Shown here: in pieces, positions 57,901 to 64,000 of the stretch
How positions within the stretch are numbered: position 1 is the first letter of the stretch
Layout: each line of letters opens with the position of its first letter
From: Thiohalobacter sp. IOR34
GTDB taxonomy: Bacteria > Pseudomonadota > Gammaproteobacteria > Thiohalobacterales > Thiohalobacteraceae
Assembly (NCBI RefSeq): GCF_030406045.1
Contig: NZ_CP128988.1
Span: 841,438-905,437, forward strand
DNA length: 64,000 nucleotides
Direction of reading: 5' to 3'
Program-made: the position numbers and the translations under genes
Notes under the pieces: model-generated
What the model saw: the letters and a program-made list of their open reading frames with translations, nothing else
Told to the model about the DNA's origin: nothing
Database searches by the model: none

Positions 57901-59102
57901 ACGTATATGGAAACATATCATTCAACAATGGTGGTCCAGGGATGAATGCATTGCGTTCGTCTGACAACACCTTCTACGAGAATGTACTGTTTGCCAACAT
58001 GAAATCCAATGCGCATGCGCAGTTTGCCCGTCCTGCAGAGTTTGGTATCTGGGCCTACAATCTTGAACTGGATGGTCAATCCAAGAATAACACGGTGATG
58101 AACAATATCATTGTTCCAACCAGGGATAATACCTATGCGATTCTGATCGATGCGCCAACGATTTTCTTCGAACAAATCATACAGGGTAACCGCTATTACA
58201 AGGCAGGGGGCGGTGACTGGTTTCTATGGGGCTTTGATGTAGGTCTCCAGTGGGGAGGAGGCGAATCCGGGGCGGATATCGATCGCTGGAACCAGCTGAA
58301 ACAGAATGGAACGCCGGATTTCTTTGGTGGAATCAATCTTGTCGAGGCGGATGGGCAGCTTATAGGTGGCCCAGGCATCGACATTCTTCATGGCGGCGCG
58401 GGCGATGATTCGCTGTATGGTGACACAGGTGATGACATTCTGGTCGCCAGGGAGGGTGATGATTTCCTCTCGGGAGGGCCGGGCAAGGATCGCATGGTCG
58501 GCGGGCCCGGCAACGATGTATATGATATCGACGATGCGGATGATCGTATCTATGAATTCGTTGGCGGCGGTACCGATGAGGTTCGCAGCAGCGTCGATTA
58601 TTACATGGCCAGCAACATCGAGAATCTTGTGCTGACTGGCAATGCAAATATTGTCGGTGTTGGCAATGAGTTGAACAATACGCTGATTGGCAATTCCGGC
58701 GCCAATATGCTGGTTGGGGATGATGGTGCTGACTTCATGCTTGGCGGTGACGGGTCTGACTATCTCCGGGGCGATTCAGGAAACGACTATCTCGATGGAG
58801 GTGCTGGCAATGACCTGATCTTTGGTGGCGAGGGGGTCGACGTCATGAAGGGAGGGCCAGGTGAAGATGTGTTCGTGTTCAGGCGGGGCGATGGTGGAGC
58901 CGTACTCGATTTTGAAGGTAATCAGGCCTTGGGAGGCGACCTCCTGCTATTTGACGGGTTTGGTGCAGGTGCGATGTTGAGCTATACCGGCTCCGGGGGC
59001 ATCTGGCGGATCGATTATGTCGTTGCTGGAGTACCCAAGACGCAGACGATCACTCTGGTCGGGATCGTTGGCCTTCATCCGGTCGATTACAAGTTTCAAT
59101 AA
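54930..59102 (+). CDS. Giant FG-GAP / ASPIC-UnbV / RTX / beta-helix surface protein
   Basis: A 1,390-residue secreted protein with a Sec-like signal (HHLLVLAWAMLTGATF). Residues ~50-460 hold seven FG-GAP/VCBS calcium motifs (for example DYDNDGWVDLYV, DFDGDGRIDW), then an ASPIC/UnbV-type domain to ~555. Two blocks of GGxGxDxL RTX repeats lie at ~561-655 and ~1146-1310, around a right-handed beta-helix at ~790-1090. The helix resembles polysaccharide lyases/epimerases. A Sec signal together with RTX repeats is odd. Starts at 54873, 54936 and 54948 are also possible. A role in EPS binding or processing is inferred from context. Confidence 0.82.
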   Translation: MRMRKIMNKNRRYAIHHLLVLAWAMLTGATFWHESAVSAVMFTDVTLAAGIDYQQHQLPDPSPSFHQADYMSGAAAAGDYDNDGWVDLYVTRLDGPDLLYRNQGDGTFVDVAAAVGITRGNGSNGAAWADIDNDGDLDLYVTSLSDKRFYLYINDGKGGFTEEAAARGASIGGTDEHYGFSVTFGDYDGDGYLDIHTTEWRTDDLNPGAAASNSRLLRNQGSSRPGYFDDVTLSAGVSVDAVPGTAAGTFSLASRFADLDQDGFQDLLITGDFGTSRLFWNNGDGTFTDGTQAANVGTDENGMGSALADFDGDGRIDWFVASIYDPENTCATASCTWRGSGNRLFRNNGDRTFTDVTDSAGVRDGSWGWGASFIDYDNDGDQDLVLTNGMNFPNEATYTLDDPFENDVMRFWENDGAGVFTEKAALVGLTDTASGKGLLTFDYDKDGDLDIFVVNNGGRPVLYRNDGGNANDWLRIECAGHRTCIGVRVKVRVEPTSPEQVFEFNAGSNYLGQNEMVAHFGVGSGSRAIDQVQVVWPGGALQTMTRIPRNSTLKIIFPVVLNGGAGTDVLFGKGGYDTLTGGAGNDALFGNAGNDLLAGGEGDDMLNAGSGDDQLEGGAGNDHLAAGDGDDILNGGAGDDSLFGEAGDDILVLDGTDGNSGGDFYDGGIGVDTLRLTLTATQYADPVVQAELNAFVEFLAINSNSAVASNPEFTFFTLGLTVRNFELIEVNGVILQGDKPTIYIDPTAPPGGDGSFLKPFDSWASVTWDAKRYLQKVGTESKGGKVYVSAQGTASSPVEIGSYGVRENGVGNPIISGGIIFENASYVVLDGLTIRDGGEGSVVIRNGSHHITIKNSEIRESDIGVWITSGAGTGNVITGNLIHSNAIDGVAVNLVNAVAGDESYISNNVISYNGVHGIELTGNYYIVEGNEVLENGFGLTGTSGIHLLAESRTQDAANHNIIRYNVVYNTHEVLGPDGNGIQLDRYSDFNNVYGNISFNNGGPGMNALRSSDNTFYENVLFANMKSNAHAQFARPAEFGIWAYNLELDGQSKNNTVMNNIIVPTRDNTYAILIDAPTIFFEQIIQGNRYYKAGGGDWFLWGFDVGLQWGGGESGADIDRWNQLKQNGTPDFFGGINLVEADGQLIGGPGIDILHGGAGDDSLYGDTGDDILVAREGDDFLSGGPGKDRMVGGPGNDVYDIDDADDRIYEFVGGGTDEVRSSVDYYMASNIENLVLTGNANIVGVGNELNNTLIGNSGANMLVGDDGADFMLGGDGSDYLRGDSGNDYLDGGAGNDLIFGGEGVDVMKGGPGEDVFVFRRGDGGAVLDFEGNQALGGDLLLFDGFGAGAMLSYTGSGGIWRIDYVVAGVPKTQTITLVGIVGLHPVDYKFQ

Positions 59103-59109
59103 TAAGGGC

Positions 59110-59276
59110 TAGCAGCCTGTCGGACTTAGGCGATTGTAGCGAGCAGGGTGGGAGAACGAGAACGAATCTTCACGATTTCGAGGCGCATAGTGGGCACTAC
59201 GCAACGAGAAATCGGGGAGATTCGGGCCGCTCTCCCACCCGCGCAGTAGATCAGCCCTGAGTCCGACAGGCTGCTA
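59110..59276. repeat. Intergenic palindromic element (R5)
   Basis: 167 bp with 21-bp inverted ends TAGCAGCCTGTCGGACTTAG(G) and CCTGAGTCCGACAGGCTGCT(A). Arms continue as gcgagcagggtgggag ... ctcccacccgcgcagtag, so most of the element can fold. A shorter, inverted copy is at 35283-35378. Non-coding. Confidence 0.75.
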
Positions 59277-59427
59277 GCCCGCATATTGCACGAATAGGCA
59301 CAAACTGTAACAGGGCACAATTGTTCGCAGAGGGGATCACTGCCTTGATAAAAACCAGAAAAATTACGCTTTTGAGGCCGCCTTCGCGCAATATGCGGGC
59401 CAAGACGAGGGGGGCGGTATTGAGCAA
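59277..59427. repeat. Repeat flank of R5
   Basis: Stretch bounded by gcccgcatattgcacgaata and cgcgcaatatgcgggcc, which are inverted to each other. The same gcatattgcacca-type sequence begins units in R1 and R6. No gene. Confidence 0.5.
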
Positions 59428-60429
59428 ATGCTGGATAGGGGCCGCTCTGTGCGGGTCGTCCAAAGGCCGTGGCAGATGAGACACGATCTTGCCGAAGGGT
59501 TTCGTGTCGCAACTGCGACCGAGATCGGTTTTGATGAGGGTGGCTATGAGTTCTACCAGAACAAGACCTATGCTTCGTTGTCTGCCCAGGCCTATGGCAT
59601 GGAAGTGCTCGATCTCGGAGGAATGGAGGTCTTTGTAGAGAGGAAGCCTCTTATTGGCATAACGCGAGCCATTGTGGGTAGCCCTGAGTTGCATGGCGGG
59701 TCTGAAAGATGGCTTGAAACGATCAAGGGGCTGAGAGCTGGCTCCGTCGAGATATTGACCAATCAGCGCTGCCCTTCGCTCGACCGTTTCAGAAATTCAC
59801 CGGACGACCTCTATAATTTTGTCGTCGATCTCCGCGAGGGAGAAGACGCGGTCTGGAAGCGGATGGAGAAGCGTTGCCGGCAGGCTGTCAGACGTGGACA
59901 AAAAGGCGGCTTGGTTATTGAGGAAACGAAATCGGAAGACGATTTTGTACGTTTCCATGATCTGGCCAGGCGTATAGCAAATGGACAGAAGGGCTTCAGG
60001 CTGCCGGCACAGGACCACATGAAGGCCGTGCTCCGAACGGACATGAGCTTTTTCATGGTTGCTCGACTTCATGGCGAGATTGTAGGCGGGTTGTATCACC
60101 TGGTAGGTCGACACGTGTTCGGCTGGCTGGGTATTCTCGACTATGAGCGCAGCAAGGGACTGCCCAGCAATCTGATGTACTGGGAGGGTATGCGCTGGGC
60201 CATTGAAAGGGGCTATCCGTTCTATGACATGGGTGCGCAGAGCGTGCATCGCTATCCCAATCTGACAATGTCGAAGCGCGCCTATCGGCCGATTCTAGTC
60301 CCGAGCTATCGGTATGTTCTGCCCCAGTCGATGCCAAAATGGTATCTCGTAAGGCTGAAACAGCAGCTAAAGCAGGCCAAGCTGTCCATGTCGTCGTGGA
60401 TCAGCAGTCGGTTGTCGCGGAAACAATAG
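59428..60429 (+). CDS. FemAB-like / GNAT-fold protein, exosortase-EPS associated type
   Basis: A 333-residue protein of the FemAB/BioF2-like acetyltransferase superfamily: EKRCRQAVRRGQKGGLVIEE, RLHGEIVGGLYHLVGRHVFGW, DYERSKGLPSNLMYWEGMRW and YPFYDMGAQSVH. Such genes are frequent in exosortase-A/PEP-CTERM EPS loci, with unknown amino-acyl or acyl substrate. The first ~40 residues fit the family less well and the true start may be a later ATG (59476 or beyond). First gene of a plus-strand trio. Confidence 0.8.
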   Translation: MLDRGRSVRVVQRPWQMRHDLAEGFRVATATEIGFDEGGYEFYQNKTYASLSAQAYGMEVLDLGGMEVFVERKPLIGITRAIVGSPELHGGSERWLETIKGLRAGSVEILTNQRCPSLDRFRNSPDDLYNFVVDLREGEDAVWKRMEKRCRQAVRRGQKGGLVIEETKSEDDFVRFHDLARRIANGQKGFRLPAQDHMKAVLRTDMSFFMVARLHGEIVGGLYHLVGRHVFGWLGILDYERSKGLPSNLMYWEGMRWAIERGYPFYDMGAQSVHRYPNLTMSKRAYRPILVPSYRYVLPQSMPKWYLVRLKQQLKQAKLSMSSWISSRLSRKQ

Positions 60430-60479
60430 CGTCGGCAATATTAGCCCGGCAAGGGTTGATAGAATAAATTCTGGAGTGT

Positions 60480-61445
60480 ATGGAGATGTATATATGTCCG
60501 AGCTGTCATCATCGATTGCAGATTGACGGCGCCAATCTTGAATCTGTGCCTCGGTGTGAAGGATGCGGCCGTGAATTTTTCAGGAATCGGGGATACCTGT
60601 CATTCGAAGCGCCAGACAAGCCGCAGGATGAATACAGCGGCATGGCATCCGATACCGATTTTCTCGAACAGGAAGATGAGACTACAAGGCAGCGCTTCAG
60701 GCGCTATTTCGTCCCCTTGCTGGAACAATGGGGGGTGACTGGCTCTGATCGGATCCTGTGTCTGGGCTGTGGTGGTGCCGCCGATGTCTTCGAGCTTCAG
60801 TCCAATGGTTTCAGGCAGACCTATGGCATAGACATGGGATGGCGAGCCGTTTGGTGGGGCGAGCACGGCCTGGATCCCCGCTATCTCTGTCTGTCGGATG
60901 GAAGGACGCTTCCTTTTGAAGATGAGACTTTCGATGTGGTCATCAGCCTGGGGGTCATCGAGCACGTTGGAGCTGTTGGAGAAACGGCCGAACTGTATCC
61001 GGATTATGAAGCGAGCAGGATCCGCTTCCTGCGCGAGGCGACCCGGGTCCTGAAGAAAGATGGGAATCTGGTCATTGCCTGCCCGAATCGGGGGTTTCCC
61101 ATAGATTTTCAGCATAATATATCGCGAGTCAAGTTCCTCCAGGACGTTGCCAGCAAGACAGGCCTTTCTTTCCATTCGCCTTGGAATCCCTTTCTGCCCA
61201 GTTACGCTGACATCAGGAACTACCTGTGCCATCTGGACGGCGATTATTCGGTCCGGCCACTGGCGGTTGCCAACTACCTTGGCCTTGCCTTTCGTAACTC
61301 TCCCTTGCTGAAGCCGGTTTCCGGGCTGTTTCGCCTCTACCTGCAGCTCATCGATCGTTTGCCATCGTTTCTGATGATGACTGGCCTGAATCCCTATCTG
61401 CTGGCGAATATCACCAGGAAACCGCATAATCAAGCTGTCAAATAG
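60480..61445 (+). CDS. SAM-dependent methyltransferase with N-terminal zinc ribbon
   Basis: A 321-residue protein. An N-terminal zinc-ribbon-like pair CPSCHHRL and CEGCGREFF precedes a class I methyltransferase with ILCLGCGGAADVFEL (motif I), FDVVISLGVIEHVG and ATRVLKKDGNLVIACPN. Substrate unknown; a sugar or lipid-linked intermediate is plausible. ATG start at 60480 is preceded by tctggagtgt. It follows the FemAB-like gene by 50 bp. Confidence 0.85.
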   Translation: MEMYICPSCHHRLQIDGANLESVPRCEGCGREFFRNRGYLSFEAPDKPQDEYSGMASDTDFLEQEDETTRQRFRRYFVPLLEQWGVTGSDRILCLGCGGAADVFELQSNGFRQTYGIDMGWRAVWWGEHGLDPRYLCLSDGRTLPFEDETFDVVISLGVIEHVGAVGETAELYPDYEASRIRFLREATRVLKKDGNLVIACPNRGFPIDFQHNISRVKFLQDVASKTGLSFHSPWNPFLPSYADIRNYLCHLDGDYSVRPLAVANYLGLAFRNSPLLKPVSGLFRLYLQLIDRLPSFLMMTGLNPYLLANITRKPHNQAVK

Positions 61446-61455
61446 GGCGTCGTCG

Positions 61456-62316
61456 GTGTTGTTCATGTCCAGTACAGCTTGGGTCCAGGAAGTTCAGCAT
61501 GTCTTGTCAAAGGCTGCCTGGACGCTGCAGCGATTTGGGCTGACGCCAGGCAAGCTGCGCAATCGACTCCTGGCGAGCTCGTCACCGAGAATATTCTGCG
61601 TATCGGTACCGAAGGCAGGCACACATTTGGTGGAACGTGCCATTTGCCTGCATCCCGCGCTCTACAGGCGATTGATGCCGACCCTCGACGAGTGCAACCT
61701 CGACCCTGCATTGGGGCTCGGTGGGGTGCTCGGCAAACTCGATCCCGGACAGTTGCTCGTCTCGCATCTTTTTTGCACCGACCGGCGGGTTAGGGACGTA
61801 TCCGAGTCCGGGGTGCGCAGCATTTTCGTGATTCGCGATCCCCGTGATGTGGTTATCTCCCAATCGTCCTATCTGATGAAGATGAAAAAGCATCGTTTCC
61901 ACCATGCATTCTCAGGCCAGTTGGACAGGAAGAATGCCATACGGATATCCATCCTCGGGAATGAGAATTCCGGGCTTCCGTCGATTCGGGCCATTCTCGA
62001 CGGGATGCGAGGCTGGATGGAACACGCAGGCCTGGTCATCCGATTCGAGGATCTGGTCGGTACCGGAGGCGGAGGCTCCGAGCAGGCGCAAAGGGATTCA
62101 TTGCGGCGACTTTTTGAATTCCTGGAGGTGGATATGGATGAAAACTGGATCGATGAAACGGCCAGGAGGGTATTCTCGAGTGCCAGCCCGACCTTTCGTA
62201 AGGGCCGGATAAATCAGTGGAAGCGGGTATTCGATCAGGAACTGGTCGATCTGTTCAAGGAAGAAGCCGGACAGCCTCTTATCGATTACGGCTATGAGAA
62301 GAGCCTGGAGTGGTAG
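61456..62316 (+). CDS. Sulfotransferase
   Basis: A 286-residue sulfotransferase with the PAPS loop VSVPKAGTHLVERAICLHP and the FVIRDPRDVVISQSSYLMK 3'-phosphate motif, both intact. It differs from the other two sulfotransferases in the window, so it is not a recent copy. The start may be GTG 61456 or ATG 61465. It follows the methyltransferase by 10 bp and is probably cotranscribed with it. Likely sulfates the EPS or a lipid carrier; inferred. Confidence 0.85.
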   Translation: MLFMSSTAWVQEVQHVLSKAAWTLQRFGLTPGKLRNRLLASSSPRIFCVSVPKAGTHLVERAICLHPALYRRLMPTLDECNLDPALGLGGVLGKLDPGQLLVSHLFCTDRRVRDVSESGVRSIFVIRDPRDVVISQSSYLMKMKKHRFHHAFSGQLDRKNAIRISILGNENSGLPSIRAILDGMRGWMEHAGLVIRFEDLVGTGGGGSEQAQRDSLRRLFEFLEVDMDENWIDETARRVFSSASPTFRKGRINQWKRVFDQELVDLFKEEAGQPLIDYGYEKSLEW

Positions 62317-62369
62317 GCTCTTCTGCTGCCATGGGAGGGTGGCCGCACCCATTGATCAGAGTTGCTGGC

Positions 62370-62515
62370 ATATTGCATCAGGCCCCCGGATGATGGCGTG
62401 TCTGGACCCGCCGGGGATCGCAGCCTGGAGGCCGCTCCTGCCAGGGTGCCACCATGCCCCGTAGGAGCGGTCTCCAGGCCGCGATTGGCGTGAGGATAAC
62501 AGGCCCTTGCACGGG
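62370..62515. repeat. Intergenic repeat region R6
   Basis: Between two convergent genes. It starts gcatattgcatcaggccccc and holds the palindrome at 62416-62486 (gatcgcagcctggaggccgc and complement). Same family as R1 and R2. May serve as a terminator for both genes. Confidence 0.65.
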
Positions 62516-63505
62516 CTAGAGAGGGGGTGCCAGATTGATGCGTGGACCCCAGCGTCGTCTGATGATGAAGGGTGCAAAGACAGCAAGGGCAAGATAGGCC
62601 CAGATGCTGGGTGCCATGGGGTTGAGTCTCAAGCCACGAAGCAAGGCCTGGTAGCACCCTGTCGGGTTGTCTGCCACATATTGGATGAACGCGTAGTTGC
62701 GGTAATTGTAGGAAAGCAGATTTTTGCGTAGCCGCTCCGCTCGTCCATCGAAGTGGCGTTTTTCAAGGATCCTTATCAGCGTCTCCACCATGGAGAGATT
62801 CAGTGTCGAGCCATCGGTGTTGCGCATGGACTCGTTGTGCCAGCGGTATCCGGAGAGTTTCCGTGGGGTGTAATAGGCCGGTAGCCGACGTTCAGCAATG
62901 CGGAGAAACACGTTGAACTCGAAGGGGTAGAGTCCTGTGCAATCATCATCGACCAGACCATGCTCGCGGATTGCGCTCACACGGAAGATGCTGCCGGAGA
63001 TGGAGAACAGTCCATATTCGAGCAGAATCTCGAGGGCATCGTCCATGCGTCCCTCCGGGAAACGGTCGCGGCTCTGGTATCTGCAGTATTCCTCGGTCAT
63101 CTCCTCCAGAGTCCTGCCTCGTTCGTCGAACAGGTATTGGCTGCTGGAAAAGAAGGCCAGTTCAGGGTCGGTGTTCAGCTTCGACAGCCCGTATTCGATA
63201 TGTTCAGGTTCCAGGCGATCATCGTCATGCAAGATCATGAAATAGGATTCGTCCTGGAGTGATCGCATGAAATAACGGCCCTGCCCATACTCGCCGCCAT
63301 TCTCGGCTTGCAGATAGTAGGAGACCCTGGGATCGTTCAATTCCTCGATGTGTTGCCTGACCTGCCTGGATGCCGCCGGTTCGGAATCATTGTCGCTGAC
63401 CAGAACGCGCACGTCCTGGAATGTCTGGTCGAGGACGCTCGATATGGCCTCCTTCACATAGTGCGGCCTGTTCCTCGTCGGGATGCCTATCAGTATCGTG
63501 GCCAT
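62516..63505 (-). CDS. Glycosyltransferase family 2
   Basis: A 329-residue GT-A transferase with ILIGIPTRNRPHYVKEAISS, VLVSDNDSEPAASRQV and MILHDDDRLEPEHIEYGL (metal-binding DDD region). A hydrophobic tail (WAYLALAVFAPFIIRR) may anchor it to the membrane. Sugar unknown. It lies 39 bp after the dehydratase-like gene on the same strand. Confidence 0.92.
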   Translation of the reverse strand: MATILIGIPTRNRPHYVKEAISSVLDQTFQDVRVLVSDNDSEPAASRQVRQHIEELNDPRVSYYLQAENGGEYGQGRYFMRSLQDESYFMILHDDDRLEPEHIEYGLSKLNTDPELAFFSSSQYLFDERGRTLEEMTEEYCRYQSRDRFPEGRMDDALEILLEYGLFSISGSIFRVSAIREHGLVDDDCTGLYPFEFNVFLRIAERRLPAYYTPRKLSGYRWHNESMRNTDGSTLNLSMVETLIRILEKRHFDGRAERLRKNLLSYNYRNYAFIQYVADNPTGCYQALLRGLRLNPMAPSIWAYLALAVFAPFIIRRRWGPRINLAPPL

Positions 63506-63544
63506 GGTCTGGGCAGGCTGTGTCGCCTTCGTTCCCTCTTCGGG

Positions 63545-64000
63545 TCAGTGGTTTGCCGACAGGAAATTCCTGTACCAGTCGATCGTCGCTCGCAGCCCGT
63601 CATCCAGGCTCGAGACCGGTTCCCAGCCAAGCAAGCGCCTTGCCTTGTCCGAGGAAAGGTACTGGTGCAGGATCTCTCCCTTGGCCTCGTTCAGAACCAG
63701 CGGTGCGAGATCTGACCTGCCCATGAGTTCAAGAACCTTGTTGGTGATTTCGAGGACTGACATGGGTTTCGCCGTTCCAAAGTTGAAAGCCTCACCCTGC
63801 ACGGAATTGCCGATCATTTTTTCCGCAAGAAGCAGATAGGCATCTACCGCATCCTTCACGTATATATAGTCGCGTAATGGCGTGCCATCACTGCGAATAA
63901 CGGGGCGCTCGTCGTTGAGTGCCATGCGAATCGTGCCAGGAATGATGCGGTTGAAATTAAGGTCGCCACCACCGAAGAGATTGCCGCAGCGCGTGACGCA
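63545..64000 (-). CDS. CDP-glucose 4,6-dehydratase-like protein, N-terminus beyond window
   Basis: The last ~151 residues of an NAD-dependent SDR; the N-terminal part runs off the right edge. The visible start [20 protein letters not shown] is typical of RfbG-type CDP-glucose 4,6-dehydratases, followed by [20 protein letters not shown] and [13 protein letters not shown]. It would make CDP-4-keto-6-deoxyglucose for dideoxy sugars. A related NDP-sugar epimerase is the alternative. Confidence 0.75.
   Translation of the reverse strand, partial: CVTRCGNLFGGGDLNFNRIIPGTIRMALNDERPVIRSDGTPLRDYIYVKDAVDAYLLLAEKMIGNSVQGEAFNFGTAKPMSVLEITNKVLELMGRSDLAPLVLNEAKGEILHQYLSSDKARRLLGWEPVSSLDDGLRATIDWYRNFLSANH

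Noticed and set aside
56600-58900. Tandem GGxGxD DNA repeats as a possible CRISPR-like or satellite array
   Set aside because: They are codon-level repeats in frame with RTX calcium-binding repeats; no conserved nucleotide unit with unique spacers.

Overview
This 64 kb window looks like chromosome from a GC-rich gammaproteobacterium, probably Chromatiales-like. The evidence is the ISC tail (hscA-fdx-iscX), the rlmN-pilF-rodZ-hisS-yfgM-bamB-der block, xseA, guaB-guaA, tadA, mltF, and several PEP-CTERM-type surface proteins beside an exopolysaccharide (EPS) cluster. Taxonomy is inferred from gene order and protein style only.

Layout. (1) 0-18.2 kb is conserved housekeeping: iron-sulfur assembly, rRNA/tRNA methylation, type IV pilus and cell-shape proteins, HisS, outer-membrane assembly, the GTPase Der, a PAS-GAF-PAS-GGDEF-EAL signalling protein, then on the minus strand an M23 peptidase, XseA and a MOSC protein, then guaB-guaA with a clear sigma-70 promoter. 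(2) 18.2-30.3 kb interrupts the usual guaA-tadA-mltF order. It holds a sulfotransferase, a broken paralogue fragment, a PIG-L deacetylase fused to a sulfotransferase, an FkbM-type methyltransferase, three secreted proteins with C-terminal sorting signals, and remains of an IS630-type element and of small inverted-repeat elements. (3) 30.4-34.3 kb returns to core genes: tadA, a metallo-beta-lactamase-fold protein, mltF and tRNA-Ser(CGA), whose 3' end and terminator are duplicated in tandem. (4) 34.3-64 kb is a PEP-CTERM protein followed by a large EPS/glycan locus: UDP-glucuronate decarboxylase-like enzyme, polyprenyl-phosphate sugar-1-phosphate transferase, DegT aminotransferase, flippase, glycosyltransferases, a glycosidase-like lipoprotein, GDP-mannose dehydratase, ligase/polymerase, a degenerate CpsD-like ATPase, Wzz/GumC, Wza, an SDR-aminotransferase fusion, a giant FG-GAP/RTX/beta-helix protein, a FemAB-like protein, a methyltransferase, another sulfotransferase, and a CDP-glucose-dehydratase-like gene cut by the window end.

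How the genes fit together. The EPS genes cover nucleotide-sugar supply, initiation, chain growth, flipping, polymerisation and export (Wzx/Wzy type). Three sulfotransferase domains in the window suggest a sulfated glycan. Sigma-54-like -24/-12 elements lie about 80 bp upstream of two PEP-CTERM-type genes and upstream of the giant RTX protein, which fits a shared RpoN-dependent surface programme. No exosortase gene is in the window. Most boundaries between EPS sub-operons carry related palindromic repeats, one of them a set of three nested or abutting elements.
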